Below, piece after piece: positions 36,859 through 46,259 of a stretch of 64,000 nucleotides of DNA. The number at the start of each line of letters is the position of its first letter. Position 1 is the first letter of the stretch. Source of the stretch: Glaciecola punicea ACAM 611 (GTDB lineage Bacteria; Pseudomonadota; Gammaproteobacteria; Enterobacterales; Alteromonadaceae); NCBI RefSeq assembly GCF_000252165.1, contig NZ_BAET01000033.1, positions 124,001 to 188,000 of the forward strand, written 5' to 3'. The position numbers and the translations under genes were made by a program. The notes under the pieces were generated by a model that searched no databases, was not told the DNA's origin, and was given only the letters and a program-made list of their open reading frames with translations.

Positions 36859-37515
36859 TTACTTGGCTAAATATCGCTTCTCAAGCGCCTTGTATAATAC
36901 GTCAGCATAATCTTGTGTCGTACTGTTAGTCTGTGCCATTATCTCTACTAAATGCTCGTTGTCTTCTCGCCCTTGCCATACCTTATTATAGCTACCTTCT
37001 TTATAGCCGTGATCTTGCCGAAAGAAATTCAAAATATTCTTGCCTACGTATTGCTCAAACAACATAGTAGGTGTCATTTGTGCTTGTTCAACTATGGTCA
37101 CAAATAACGGCATATCAAACCGTTTTACCACACATAGACCCGCCATTAACTCTAAATTTTCCACCAAGGTATTTGTGGAGACATCAAATGTTACACCGTC
37201 AAACACGATTATAGGGTTTAGGTGCTGTAGTTCAACTTCAATTTCTTTAGCTGCTTTTGGAATGTCACCGTCATGCGCAATAATAATATGCGATAGCGCG
37301 AAGTGCCAAATATCAACCAGTTCCATTTGTACCTGGGCTAAGTCGCAATTTTGAGCTTTCCACCACTTCCAACCATGATGATCAATAGCTTCTACCGATT
37401 CAATTAACGCTGCGCGTAAATAGCTGTAGCCTGCGCTAAGCCACTGGGGGTTAACTTTTGTGTTCATGGCGTCTTGTAGTGCCAGCATTGTGGCGAGTTG
37501 AGTACTGCTTAACAT
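36859..37515 (-). CDS. Dimeric all-alpha dUTP diphosphatase
   Basis: A 218-residue helical dUTPase of the type found in Campylobacter, kinetoplastids and some phages. It hydrolyses dUTP/dUDP to dUMP, keeping uracil out of DNA. The family pattern is visible: LLALQDAMN-like lead-in (MLALQDAMNTKVNP), ALIESVEAIDHHGWKWWK with the first metal Glu residues, and VQMELVDIWHFALSH with the second acidic pair. I choose the ATG at 37515, which follows AAAGGA by 7 bases, over the TTG at 37533. It converges on the DUF2750 gene. Confidence 0.85.
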   Translation of the reverse strand: MLSSTQLATMLALQDAMNTKVNPQWLSAGYSYLRAALIESVEAIDHHGWKWWKAQNCDLAQVQMELVDIWHFALSHIIIAHDGDIPKAAKEIEVELQHLNPIIVFDGVTFDVSTNTLVENLELMAGLCVVKRFDMPLFVTIVEQAQMTPTMLFEQYVGKNILNFFRQDHGYKEGSYNKVWQGREDNEHLVEIMAQTNSTTQDYADVLYKALEKRYLAK

Positions 37516-37688
37516 GCGTTTTCCTTTGCACAAATGTAATAAAATTATGAGTCAATATTGTAGCGTTTTTACAGCCTGACAACAGTTCTTATTTTTTAGG
37601 CAAGCGTGCCTTAAGCACTGCCGTTTTTTGCTCATTGATTTTTGACCAATACTTGTGGCTAAATGCTAAATGCTAAATACATTATGTG

Positions 37689-38510
37689 TTACCAACTGGC
37701 AGGATCAACGCCATAGTATCGAAACAATTGCGCATACAACGCAGGATGCTCATACTTAAGCGCTTCAGACTTCTCAAAAAACACTTCGCTAGCAACCGCA
37801 AAAAACTCAGCGGGATTCGTCGCGCCGTAATAGTCAAATAATGAGGGTTGACCAAGAGCAGCCTGGCGTTTCAGCTTTTCAAATTCAAGTGACAATACGT
37901 TTGACCAGGTGTCATAACGTTGTCCTTTAGATAGTATTGGCGCACCGTTGGCAGCGCCGTTTTCTTGATCCAACTGATGCGCAAACTCGTGAATCACGAC
38001 ATTGTGCCCGTCATTAGGATCGTAAGCGCCATCTAGAGTGTCTTGCCATGACAGCACAACTTTACCAAAGCCCCAAGACTCTCCGGCAAGCGTGACGTTT
38101 TCACTAAAGTGCACGCCATCAGAGCTTGCTGAGCTATGCTGTTTCACGAACGCTCGCGGGTAGACCAAAATAGTGCTCAATTTAGGGTAATAATCGGTGT
38201 TTCGATTTAGCAGTAACAAGCAGGCTTGGGCGGCAATTGTCACCCTAATTTCGTCTGTAATAAGAATACCGTGGTAACCAATGAAACGCTTTTCGGACAA
38301 GAATACTTGAACATGCTGCTTCAATTGTAGCTGCAGATGCGCCGGCATTTTTTTGAAATATGGCATGCGCTGCTGAATTATTTTACGCCACTGCTTAGTA
38401 AAGGGTAAACGCTTTGCCTCAGCTCTTTTGTATTCTCGCCAATAGGGCTTGCCAACAAAAAAAGCAATAAACAGCGAGCCAAGCAAAAGAGGTAATAAAT
38501 AGGAAAGCAT
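37689..38510 (-). CDS. mtfA: Zinc peptidase MtfA (Mlc titration factor A family)
   Basis: A 273-residue zinc metallopeptidase. In E. coli MtfA binds and inactivates the glucose repressor Mlc and has aminopeptidase activity. The metal motif is HEFAHQLDQENG, with the third ligand Glu likely in AEFFAVASEVFFE. The N-terminal FLSEKRFIGYHGILITDEIRV and the central LTYPRAFV-like IVYPRAFV follow the family. Length matches E. coli MtfA (265). A hydrophobic N-terminal segment (about residues 1-22) is present here, which E. coli MtfA lacks, so it may be membrane-attached. Confidence 0.88.
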   Translation of the reverse strand: MLSYLLPLLLGSLFIAFFVGKPYWREYKRAEAKRLPFTKQWRKIIQQRMPYFKKMPAHLQLQLKQHVQVFLSEKRFIGYHGILITDEIRVTIAAQACLLLLNRNTDYYPKLSTILVYPRAFVKQHSSASSDGVHFSENVTLAGESWGFGKVVLSWQDTLDGAYDPNDGHNVVIHEFAHQLDQENGAANGAPILSKGQRYDTWSNVLSLEFEKLKRQAALGQPSLFDYYGATNPAEFFAVASEVFFEKSEALKYEHPALYAQLFRYYGVDPASW

Positions 38511-38819
38511 TGTTCAATTCTAGCCTTGTGTATAAGCTAAATGTTGGGGCAAATTTGCCGTTTTTCAAGCATTATTAATACGGCGCTTGCGTTTTCTAGA
38601 ACCGTGGTAGCTGAAGGAGTATAGACGCATGTTTCCTCACGCGTACGCCTAAGGTAAGCAATATCTGCTTGTTTGTTGAATATAGTAAGCTTATTGTTTA
38701 TTGTCATTACCTCTTTTAAAAGCAATTTACACTAAAGACAAAAAAGTGCTAAACGTCTGTTACATTATATTTAGCATCAGGCTTTTGACTTTTTGGTACT
38801 AGGTGACAGAGGTAATATA
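38511..38819. other. Intergenic region upstream of mtfA
   Basis: This gap lies between the divergent mtfA and ARH-like genes. On the minus strand an ATG at 38707 opens a 56-residue frame to 38537 (MTINNKLTIFNKQADIAYLR at its start), with a GAGG only two bases before the ATG. I do not recognise it and rate it about 20 percent likely to be a gene. Otherwise only promoter sequence is expected. Confidence 0.35.
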
Positions 38820-39932
38820 GTGAACCATAATTCTGCTCAATCAATACGCGTATCAAACGCCCTTAAAACTCAGTTTATTGCTGACGCCTTAGCAATGCCT
38901 GTGCACTGGTATTACCAACCAATGGAAATTGAGTTCGCTTTTCCCGGGGGTATTCAGCGTTTCGAAGCCGCCCCTAAACATCATCCCTCTTCTATTATGT
39001 CTTTGCATTCAAAACGCAAAGGAGGACGCCAATCAAGTGATACATCTTCTGCCGCAGACGTCGAGGTGGTGGGTGATGTTATTTTAAAAGACAAAGCCTC
39101 TTTTTGGAATACACCCAATGTGCATTATCATCAAGGCATGGGCGCCGGTGAAAACACCTTAAACGCCCATTGCGCACGTGTAGTAATGCGTACATTGGCA
39201 ACTGATAACGGTCATTACGATCGCCGTTCATTTGTTAACGCCTATATCGATTTTATGACCGCACAGCCGCCTGCTCACCCCGACACTTACGCTGAATCGT
39301 ATCATCGTGGTTTTTTTGCAAATTATGCACAGGGGCGCAAGCCAGAAAAATGCGCCATGCTAACACACGATACTGCCTCGGTTGGCGCGTTAATTACCAT
39401 AGCGCCTCTGGTCTTTTCACAGTACCTAAAAGGCAGCGCTGCTTCAAACATTCAGGTTGCCTGTAGAGAGCATTTGGCGCTAACGCATCCGGATGAATCA
39501 CTAATGCAGGTTTGCGACCGTTATGTGAATTTACTTTGCGGGCTTTTGGAGGGCGTTGATGAGAGCGGTTTTAAAGCCCTGCTAATAGAGGCAAGTAAGG
39601 GCGTGCCTAATTTAGATTTACCCGGTTTAATCAAACGTGACCTGCCCGATCATCAGGTTGTCGGCCATTTATTTTCGCGCGCCTGCTATATTTCTGACTC
39701 ATGGCCGATAGTATTGTATTTAGCCTACAAATATTACAGTGACCCTTACAAAGCGCTTTTAGTGAATACTAATTTGGGCGGTGACAACGTTCACCGTGGA
39801 TCTGTGTTAGGTACATTGCTTGGCTTACAAAGCGATGCTGTGGCTAATAATTGGTTTTCGCAATTAGTAGACCACAGCGCCATTGAGCAAGAAATAACCG
39901 CCCTAGTTAGCGCGGCAAGCGCTCCCAAATAG
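38820..39932 (+). CDS. ADP-ribosylglycohydrolase (ARH) family protein
   Basis: A 370-residue protein of the ARH/DraG fold, whose characterised members remove ADP-ribose from proteins, RNA or small molecules using two Mg2+ ions. The N-terminal metal region is FIADALAMPVHWYY (usual FGDALGxPxE-like), and the C-terminal one is NTNLGGDNVHRGSVLGTLLG (usual GGDxDTxG-like). Both are altered from the DraG consensus, so activity on a different substrate is likely. I choose the GTG at 38820, 7 bases after AGAGG, over the TTG at 38793. It converges and overlaps by 26 bases with ovoA. Adjacency to a sulfur-histidine pathway is probably accidental. Confidence 0.8.
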   Translation: MNHNSAQSIRVSNALKTQFIADALAMPVHWYYQPMEIEFAFPGGIQRFEAAPKHHPSSIMSLHSKRKGGRQSSDTSSAADVEVVGDVILKDKASFWNTPNVHYHQGMGAGENTLNAHCARVVMRTLATDNGHYDRRSFVNAYIDFMTAQPPAHPDTYAESYHRGFFANYAQGRKPEKCAMLTHDTASVGALITIAPLVFSQYLKGSAASNIQVACREHLALTHPDESLMQVCDRYVNLLCGLLEGVDESGFKALLIEASKGVPNLDLPGLIKRDLPDHQVVGHLFSRACYISDSWPIVLYLAYKYYSDPYKALLVNTNLGGDNVHRGSVLGTLLGLQSDAVANNWFSQLVDHSAIEQEITALVSAASAPK

Positions 39933-42093
39933 TCAGTTCAGACAAGGTATGTTGAAACTTGTGCTGGGTTTCACGAATAACGAAGGGCACCTTTTGAGGC
40001 TCACTCACTAGCCTAAAGTGGTTTGAAAGCTGGTCTTTCAAGCCATCTAAGGTGGTGTAATTTTCGCCGTCTTTCTTATAGCCGCCTATCCACTCTTCTT
40101 TTGGCGTATGCTCTTCTAGCCAGGTGTAAGGAGAGGCAAGAATGAGCAAACCCCCGCTGTTAATGCGCTTAGCAATGTCTTTTAAAAACACGCTTGGCTG
40201 GTATAAACGGTCAATCAAATTTGCGGCCAATACTAAGTCATAGCCTGCAAACTGGGGCTTTAAATTACACGCGTCGCCTTGGTGAAATGACACACGCTGC
40301 GCAAAATCTTTTAACCCTAATTCTTGCAGTGTACGGGTATGATAGCTAACTAGTTCGCCCTCTTCGGTGAGTGCGTAGCGCACCGCGCCCTGCTCTGCCA
40401 TTACCGCACCTAAGCGCGTAAAGTTAGCAGAAAAGTCAATGCCATCGACCTTGTCAAATTCACGTGCTAGTTCAAAACTTGCGCGGCCACAGGCACAGCC
40501 TAAATCTAAGGCTTTACCCGCAGGCTTTCCCTTGTTCGCCGCAAGCGCAATATCCGCCAGTGCTTTAGGGAAGTTCTCAACGCCGTACCATGTATCGCCA
40601 AAATGAAACTCTGCATACTCAGAAAGTAAGCGATCACTTTCATAGTAGGGATTAGGATCGTTGACCTTTTCATCGGACGCAATGTAACGAAACCCTGCAT
40701 GTTGAGAAAAATGTCGTCTAAAAGCATAGCGCGCTGAAAGGCGTGCTTCGTTGCCGGCTGAAATCCACGAACCACCTTTCATTAAATTGTGCTGGCCGTC
40801 AAAAGTAGGCGTGGTGAAATCATCATATAAAGGGTGTACTTTGAAGTTATCAAGCGGATAAATTGGTGTTTGCGTCCACTGCCACACATTGCCCACCACA
40901 TCATAGAAATCACCCTGTTTAAAGCGGTTAACCGGGGTTGACGACGCGTAATGATCTAGATGCAAATTGGCATTAGCAACATCGACGCCTACTTCCTTTA
41001 CGTTTGCGTGTGCACATAGCCTATGCCACTCATCTTCGCTGGGCAAGCGAATTTGTTGACCCATTTGCGCTGATTTCCATTCGCAAAACGCGCTCGCTTC
41101 ATGGTAGTTCACCTCGGCTGGCCAATCCCAAGGCATTGGCATTTCTTGGGTCATAAGACGTAAATGCCACGCTTTATGCCAGCGCCAGAATGCCGGGTGT
41201 TTAGCCTTCGTGAACTGCTTCCACGACGTACCTTCCTCAGACCAGAAGCTGTCCTGTTCATAGCCACCAGCGTCAACAAATTCTAGAAACTCGTTGTTGC
41301 TAACCAAGTACTCGCTGGCTTTAAATTCAGCCACTTCTGTGCGGCGCTCGCCGTATTCGTTATCCCAGCCATAATAAGCATCGTCAAATGCTTTGCCAAT
41401 GTTCACTTCTCCAGCCGGCACCGTAATTAAGGTGTTTTTTGGTGCGTCTGAAGTGTCTGGACATGCAGGCCATTGCGGCTGTATCTGCACTCTGGCAAGA
41501 TCATGTTGGCGAATTAAAACAGATGAGGTTTCAAGATGAATACGCTCATGCTCAATACCCATCACAATTGGCCACCATGGGCTTTCCCAGTCAATAGGCA
41601 GGCTAAGTGCTTGCGTGTTGATTACGTTGAGCACTTTAGCGCGCACCTTTGCACGATACTGTCTTACCTCAGGCACGCTGGGCCAGTCATAGTTTTTGTC
41701 GTCTAAATCGTCCCAACTCATTTCATCAACCCCTATTGCGAAGATTGATTCCATGTGTGCGTCTATTCGTTCAGGAATTAGCTTTGCAAGTAACAGTTTA
41801 TTGATGAAAAAAGTGGCGGTGTGGCCAAAATAGAAAATGAGCGGATGGCGCAGCGCAATAGACTTTTGGTAAAAAGCGTTGTCATCTACTAAGCAGTCAA
41901 AAAGACTTGTGTAAGTGTCAAAGGTATTGGTGAAGTAAGACGCTATTTCTGTGCGCTTATCGGCTTGGGTGCCGCCCTTGAGTTCTGGTGTTCTTTGCAA
42001 GGCTTTCACGCCATCCATCATGGTGCCTTTCATTCGATGAGGTTCGGTAGAGGGCATTTCTTTTATTTCGGCGTTTTTTAAAGGTGCTGTCAT
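39907..42093 (-). CDS. ovoA: Ovothiol synthase OvoA (5-histidylcysteine sulfoxide synthase / 4-mercaptohistidine methyltransferase)
   Basis: A 728-residue fusion that makes ovothiol A, a redox-active thiohistidine. The N-terminal DinB-like domain holds the iron triad HX3HXE as His182, His186 and Glu188 in MGIEHERIHLE. A formylglycine-enzyme-like domain follows (GNVWQWTQTPIYPLDNF, then GGSWISAGNEARLSARYAFR and FRYIAS). The C-terminal SAM methyltransferase (about residues 480-728) starts at ALDLGCACGRASFELAR. The start RHPLIFYFGHTATFFINKLL is typical of OvoA and separates it from EgtB. It is complete and monocistronic. The 3-prime end overlaps the ARH-like gene tail to tail. Confidence 0.93.
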   Translation of the reverse strand: MTAPLKNAEIKEMPSTEPHRMKGTMMDGVKALQRTPELKGGTQADKRTEIASYFTNTFDTYTSLFDCLVDDNAFYQKSIALRHPLIFYFGHTATFFINKLLLAKLIPERIDAHMESIFAIGVDEMSWDDLDDKNYDWPSVPEVRQYRAKVRAKVLNVINTQALSLPIDWESPWWPIVMGIEHERIHLETSSVLIRQHDLARVQIQPQWPACPDTSDAPKNTLITVPAGEVNIGKAFDDAYYGWDNEYGERRTEVAEFKASEYLVSNNEFLEFVDAGGYEQDSFWSEEGTSWKQFTKAKHPAFWRWHKAWHLRLMTQEMPMPWDWPAEVNYHEASAFCEWKSAQMGQQIRLPSEDEWHRLCAHANVKEVGVDVANANLHLDHYASSTPVNRFKQGDFYDVVGNVWQWTQTPIYPLDNFKVHPLYDDFTTPTFDGQHNLMKGGSWISAGNEARLSARYAFRRHFSQHAGFRYIASDEKVNDPNPYYESDRLLSEYAEFHFGDTWYGVENFPKALADIALAANKGKPAGKALDLGCACGRASFELAREFDKVDGIDFSANFTRLGAVMAEQGAVRYALTEEGELVSYHTRTLQELGLKDFAQRVSFHQGDACNLKPQFAGYDLVLAANLIDRLYQPSVFLKDIAKRINSGGLLILASPYTWLEEHTPKEEWIGGYKKDGENYTTLDGLKDQLSNHFRLVSEPQKVPFVIRETQHKFQHTLSELTIWERLPR

Positions 42094-42364
42094 GTTTAGA
42101 GATGTTCCGTTATTTTTTCTTAAGCTGTATTACGTGGCGTCAGCTGATGATGATTTACGCAAATTACGCAATATGATTAATGCTATAAATTATTTTGGTC
42201 GAATAGTATAGATGAATACAAATGTAATACTAACTCATCGACGCACAAATCTGCATTAAGCTTTATTCATGTGTAATGTAAATTGCCCACTTACACCTTC
42301 AAGCATACCCAACTGCTGTAATATTTTATAATTGAAGGCGATAATCTGTAATAGAACACAGCGT

Positions 42365-43543
42365 TCAAAAAGAATCTTCAGGGATCCTTACCCAGCCTTC
42401 CATTAACACTCTTGCGCTTCTGCTCATGCTGACGTTTTTGACTGTCCACTTATCGTTGGTGCATATAGCGTGTGCGCCTACTTTTAAGCTACCCGATGGA
42501 TGACCAAAGGTAACTGAGTTTCGTTCACCACCGCCAGACGCTATGTTTACCAATGTGCCAGAAATCGCCGCTGCGGCGCCAATAGCAACTGCGGCGGTTC
42601 CCATCATGGCATGATGAAGCTTACCCATCGATAGTGCCCTTACGTGTAAATCAATTTCATTGGCGGCAATAACTTTGCCACTTGAAGATACATAAGGCTG
42701 GGGCGGCGCAACAAAAGCAACTTTCGGCGTGTGCTGGCGAGACACCGCTTCTGAAATATGACTAATAAGGCCCATTTTTATCGCACCATAGGCACGAATT
42801 GTTTCAAAGCGCGCTAGTGCTTTTTCATCACCGTTTATGGCATCTTGCAGTTCTGTGCCTGTATAGCCTATTTCATCTGCATTTAAAAATATCGTGGGAA
42901 TACCAGCGCTTATCATGGTTGCTTTAAATGTGCCAACATCTGGCACCACAAGATCATCCACTACATTACCGGTAGGGAACATTGCTTCACTTGGGTCAAC
43001 CGGCGCAACAAAGTCTACCTGTACTTCAGCGGCCGCAAAGGTCACGCCATCAAGTTCAAAATCACCGGTTTCTTGCACTTGGCTTTGTGTAATTGGCACA
43101 TGAACAATAATTGTTTTGCTGATATTTTGCTGCCAAATCCGCACTTCGCAAATGCCATTTTCGGGGATCCTGTCGGCATTAATTAATCCTGCACTTATAG
43201 CGAATGCACCTACCGCCGCGGTCAGATTTCCGCAGTTTCCGCTCCAATCTACGAACGCTTTGTCGATGGCTACCTGACCAAACAAATAGTCAACGTCGTG
43301 ATCTGCTTGCGCTGATTTAGCTAAAATGACGGTTTTGCTGGTGCTTGAGCTTGCCCCGCCCATGCCGTCGGTGTGCTTACCGTACGGGTCGGGGCTACCA
43401 ATGACGCGCAGTAACATCTTGTCGCGAGCTTCACCTGGCACCTGACAGCGTTTGGGTAAGTCTGTCAGATTGAAGAACACACCTTTTGATGTGCCGCCGC
43501 GCATATACGTAGCGGGTATTTTGACCTGAGGTACATGAGACAT
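42365..43543 (-). CDS. prpF: PrpF, AcnD-accessory / 2-methylaconitate isomerase
   Basis: A 392-residue protein of the diaminopimelate-epimerase-like fold that isomerises the aconitate made by AcnD, completing the AcnD-type methylcitrate cycle. It begins IPATYMRGGTSKGVFFN, the PrpF signature. SGNCGNLTAAVGAFAI and GGERNSVTFGHPSG are the conserved active-site turns. I choose the ATG at 43543, 7 bases after AAGGA, over the adjacent GTG at 43546. It is the last gene of the gntR-prpB-prpC-acnD-prpF operon. Confidence 0.94.
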   Translation of the reverse strand: MSHVPQVKIPATYMRGGTSKGVFFNLTDLPKRCQVPGEARDKMLLRVIGSPDPYGKHTDGMGGASSSTSKTVILAKSAQADHDVDYLFGQVAIDKAFVDWSGNCGNLTAAVGAFAISAGLINADRIPENGICEVRIWQQNISKTIIVHVPITQSQVQETGDFELDGVTFAAAEVQVDFVAPVDPSEAMFPTGNVVDDLVVPDVGTFKATMISAGIPTIFLNADEIGYTGTELQDAINGDEKALARFETIRAYGAIKMGLISHISEAVSRQHTPKVAFVAPPQPYVSSSGKVIAANEIDLHVRALSMGKLHHAMMGTAAVAIGAAAAISGTLVNIASGGGERNSVTFGHPSGSLKVGAHAICTNDKWTVKNVSMSRSARVLMEGWVRIPEDSF

Positions 43544-43562
43544 CACACTTCCTTTTCTAATT

Positions 43563-43626
43563 GCTAGGCGACGGTTAATGGCTAGGCGACGGTTAATGGC
43601 TAGGCGACGATTAATGGCTAGGCGAC
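43563..43626. repeat. 18-bp tandem repeat derived from the acnD 3-prime end
   Basis: GCTAGGCGACGGTTAATG at 43563-43580 and 43581-43598 is identical. A third unit at 43599-43616 differs at one base, and a partial unit (43617-43626) is the acnD tail itself. On the coding strand each unit carries TCGCCTAG, so the acnD stop codon is copied three extra times in the spacer before prpF. The period of 18 keeps frame, which explains an artefactual plus-strand MARRRL repeat ORF. Confidence 0.9.
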
Positions 43627-46224
43627 AGTCGCTTCAAGAAAATCATTCGCAAACTTTTGCAGAACACCGCCAGCTGCATATACTGAAACTTCCTCAGCTG
43701 TATCTAAACGACATTTCACAGGTATTTCTGCCACTTCACCGTTCTTACGCGTCATCACCACGGTCATTGCACCACCGGCGGCCGTTGTTCCCTTAACATC
43801 GTACGTTTCAGTGCCATCAATGTGGTAAGTATGACGAGTTTCACCCTTCGTAAATTCAAGTGGCAACACGCCCATTCCGACCAAATTGGTGCGGTGAATA
43901 CGCTCAAAACCTTCTGACACGATCACTTCAACGCCGGCTAAGCGCACGCCTTTTGCCGCCCAGTCTCGTGAAGAGCCTTGACCATAGTCGGCGCCGGCAA
44001 TAATGATTAAGGGTTGTTTACGCGCCATATATGTTTCAATAGCTTCCCACATGCGCGATTCAAGACCTTCGGGTTCTATACGGGCTAAAGAGCCTTGTTT
44101 TACTTCGCCGTTAGCGTCTTTGCACATTTCGTTAAATAATTTGGGGTTAGCAAAGGTTGCGCGCTGGGCAGTTAAATGATCGCCACGGTGGGTTGCGTAA
44201 GAGTTAAAATCCGCTTCTGGCAAGCCCATTTTATGCAAGTACTCACCTGCGGCGCTGTCTAACTGAATCGCATTTGAGGGCGATAAGTGATCCGTTGTTA
44301 TGTTGTCGCCAAGTACTGCTAACGGACGCATGCCTTGCATAGTGCGTTCACCCGCTAGCGCACCGTCCCAATAAGGAGGACGACGAATATAGGTGCTGGT
44401 TTCATCCCATGCATATAGTGGACTTTCGGCCGGCTCAAACGAGCCTAAATCGAACATGGGCGTGTAAATTTTCTTGAACTGCTCAGGCTTCACGCACGAC
44501 GCTACAATTGCATCAATTTCTTCATCGCTTGGCCAAATGTCTTTTAGGGTAATGTCATTACCGTGTTGGTCTTGTCCTAGTATATCTTTTTCAATATCGA
44601 AGCGAATGGTGCCGGCTATTGCATAAGCAACAACTAAAGGCGGTGATGCCAAAAAGGCTTGTTTTGCATAAGGGTGAATACGCCCATCAAAGTTACGGTT
44701 GCCTGACAAAACAGCGGTTGCGTATAAATCGCGATCAATGACTTCTTTTTGGATGACTGGGTCAAGGGCGCCACTCATGCCGTTGCAGGTTGTGCAGGCG
44801 TAACCGACAATACCAAAGCCCAATTTTTCCATTTCAGATAAAAGACCGGCTTCTTCTAAATAAAGCTTAGCCACCTTTGAACCCGGTGCAAATGACGTTT
44901 TAACCCACGGTTTACGCACTAAGCCTAAGTCGTTAGCGCGTTTGGCGATAAGACCCGCTGCCACCACGTTACGTGGGTTAGACGTATTCGTGCACGAGGT
45001 GATAGCCGCAATAATAACGGCGCCATCGGGCATTTCACCCTTGGCTTCTTGGGCTTTACAATCGCTTAGGTTTCTTGCAATGTTGCTGGACGCTAAATCG
45101 GCTGTGGCCAAACGACGATGCGGGTTTGAAGGGCCAGCTAAGTTACGCCCTACGCTTGATAAATCAAACTCGAGCACGCGTGCATATTGCGCGTCAAGCA
45201 AATCGTCAGCCCACAGGCCAGTATGCTTGGCATAATTTTCTACTAGGGCGATTTGCTCTGGCTCACGGCCGGTAATTTTTAAGTAATCAATGGTTTGCGC
45301 GTCAATATAGAACATACCCGCAGAGGCGCCGTATTCAGGCGTCATGTTTGAAATAGTGGCTCTGTCGCCAATGGTTAAGCTTCTCGCGCCTTCACCAAAG
45401 AATTCTAAATAGGCAGAGACCACTTTTTGATTACGCAAAAACTCCGTAATGGCCAGCACTATGTCGGTGGCGGTAATACCAGGCTGGCGTTTACCACTCA
45501 AATGCACCCCAATAATGTCAGGCAAGCGCATCATAGTGGGGCGACCCAGCATAACCGTTTCAGCTTCTAAGCCGCCAACGCCAATGGCAATAACGCCCAG
45601 CGCGTCGATATGCGGCGTGTGGCTGTCGGTGCCTACGCAGGTATCGGGGAAGGCGACGCCGTCGCGCACTTGAATAACGGGTGACATTTTTTCTAAGTTA
45701 ATTTGGTGCATAATGCCGTTGCCGGCAGGAATAACGTCCACGTTTTTAAACGCTGTTTTGGTCCATTCAATAAAGTGAAAACGCTGTGCGTTACGATGAT
45801 CTTCAATAGCGCGGTTTTTATCAAAGGCTTGCGGATCAAATCCCGGCGCTTCTACTGCTAAGGAGTGATCCACAATAAGCTGAGTAGGTACCACGGGGTT
45901 AACTTTAGATGGGTCGCCGCCTTGATCAGCAATCGCGTCGCGAAGGCCGGCTAAGTCAACTAAGGCTGTTTGGCCTAAAATATCATGGCACACAACACGC
46001 GCGGGATACCAAGGAAAATCAAGCTCTTGCTTGTTTTCAATAATTTGCTTTAACGAGTCGCTTAAGGTGTCAGGGCTGCATCGCCTTACTAATTGCTCAG
46101 CAAGTACACGTGATGTATAGGGTAATTTTGCATAAGCGCCTGGGCTGAGGTCTTCTATGGCGGCTCTGGTATCGAAAAAATCAATATTGGCGCCAGGAAG
46201 TGGCTTGCGATAATCGTAATTCAT
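43618..46224 (-). CDS. acnD: 2-methylcitrate dehydratase, Fe-S dependent (AcnD)
   Basis: An 868-residue aconitase-family enzyme that dehydrates 2-methylcitrate to 2-methylaconitate in propionate catabolism. Iron-sulfur cysteines are in AITSCTNTSNPRNV and GYACTTCNGMSG. The swivel domain contains GADYGQGSSRDWAAKG. Length (868) is that of AcnD, shorter than AcnA (about 890), and prpF next to it decides the identity. It sits 35 bases after prpC. Confidence 0.95.
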   Translation of the reverse strand: MNYDYRKPLPGANIDFFDTRAAIEDLSPGAYAKLPYTSRVLAEQLVRRCSPDTLSDSLKQIIENKQELDFPWYPARVVCHDILGQTALVDLAGLRDAIADQGGDPSKVNPVVPTQLIVDHSLAVEAPGFDPQAFDKNRAIEDHRNAQRFHFIEWTKTAFKNVDVIPAGNGIMHQINLEKMSPVIQVRDGVAFPDTCVGTDSHTPHIDALGVIAIGVGGLEAETVMLGRPTMMRLPDIIGVHLSGKRQPGITATDIVLAITEFLRNQKVVSAYLEFFGEGARSLTIGDRATISNMTPEYGASAGMFYIDAQTIDYLKITGREPEQIALVENYAKHTGLWADDLLDAQYARVLEFDLSSVGRNLAGPSNPHRRLATADLASSNIARNLSDCKAQEAKGEMPDGAVIIAAITSCTNTSNPRNVVAAGLIAKRANDLGLVRKPWVKTSFAPGSKVAKLYLEEAGLLSEMEKLGFGIVGYACTTCNGMSGALDPVIQKEVIDRDLYATAVLSGNRNFDGRIHPYAKQAFLASPPLVVAYAIAGTIRFDIEKDILGQDQHGNDITLKDIWPSDEEIDAIVASCVKPEQFKKIYTPMFDLGSFEPAESPLYAWDETSTYIRRPPYWDGALAGERTMQGMRPLAVLGDNITTDHLSPSNAIQLDSAAGEYLHKMGLPEADFNSYATHRGDHLTAQRATFANPKLFNEMCKDANGEVKQGSLARIEPEGLESRMWEAIETYMARKQPLIIIAGADYGQGSSRDWAAKGVRLAGVEVIVSEGFERIHRTNLVGMGVLPLEFTKGETRHTYHIDGTETYDVKGTTAAGGAMTVVMTRKNGEVAEIPVKCRLDTAEEVSVYAAGGVLQKFANDFLEATVA

Positions 46225-46259
46225 AATGTAATCCCTTGTTGAGCTTAGTGATTGCTAGC

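Noticed and set aside
38537-38707. Possible 56-residue protein upstream of mtfA
   Set aside because: Ribosome-binding site too close to the ATG and no recognised family. Mentioned only in the intergenic entry.
43578-43796. Plus-strand frame starting with repeated MARRRL
   Set aside because: It is an artefact of the 18-bp tandem repeat and the antisense of acnD.
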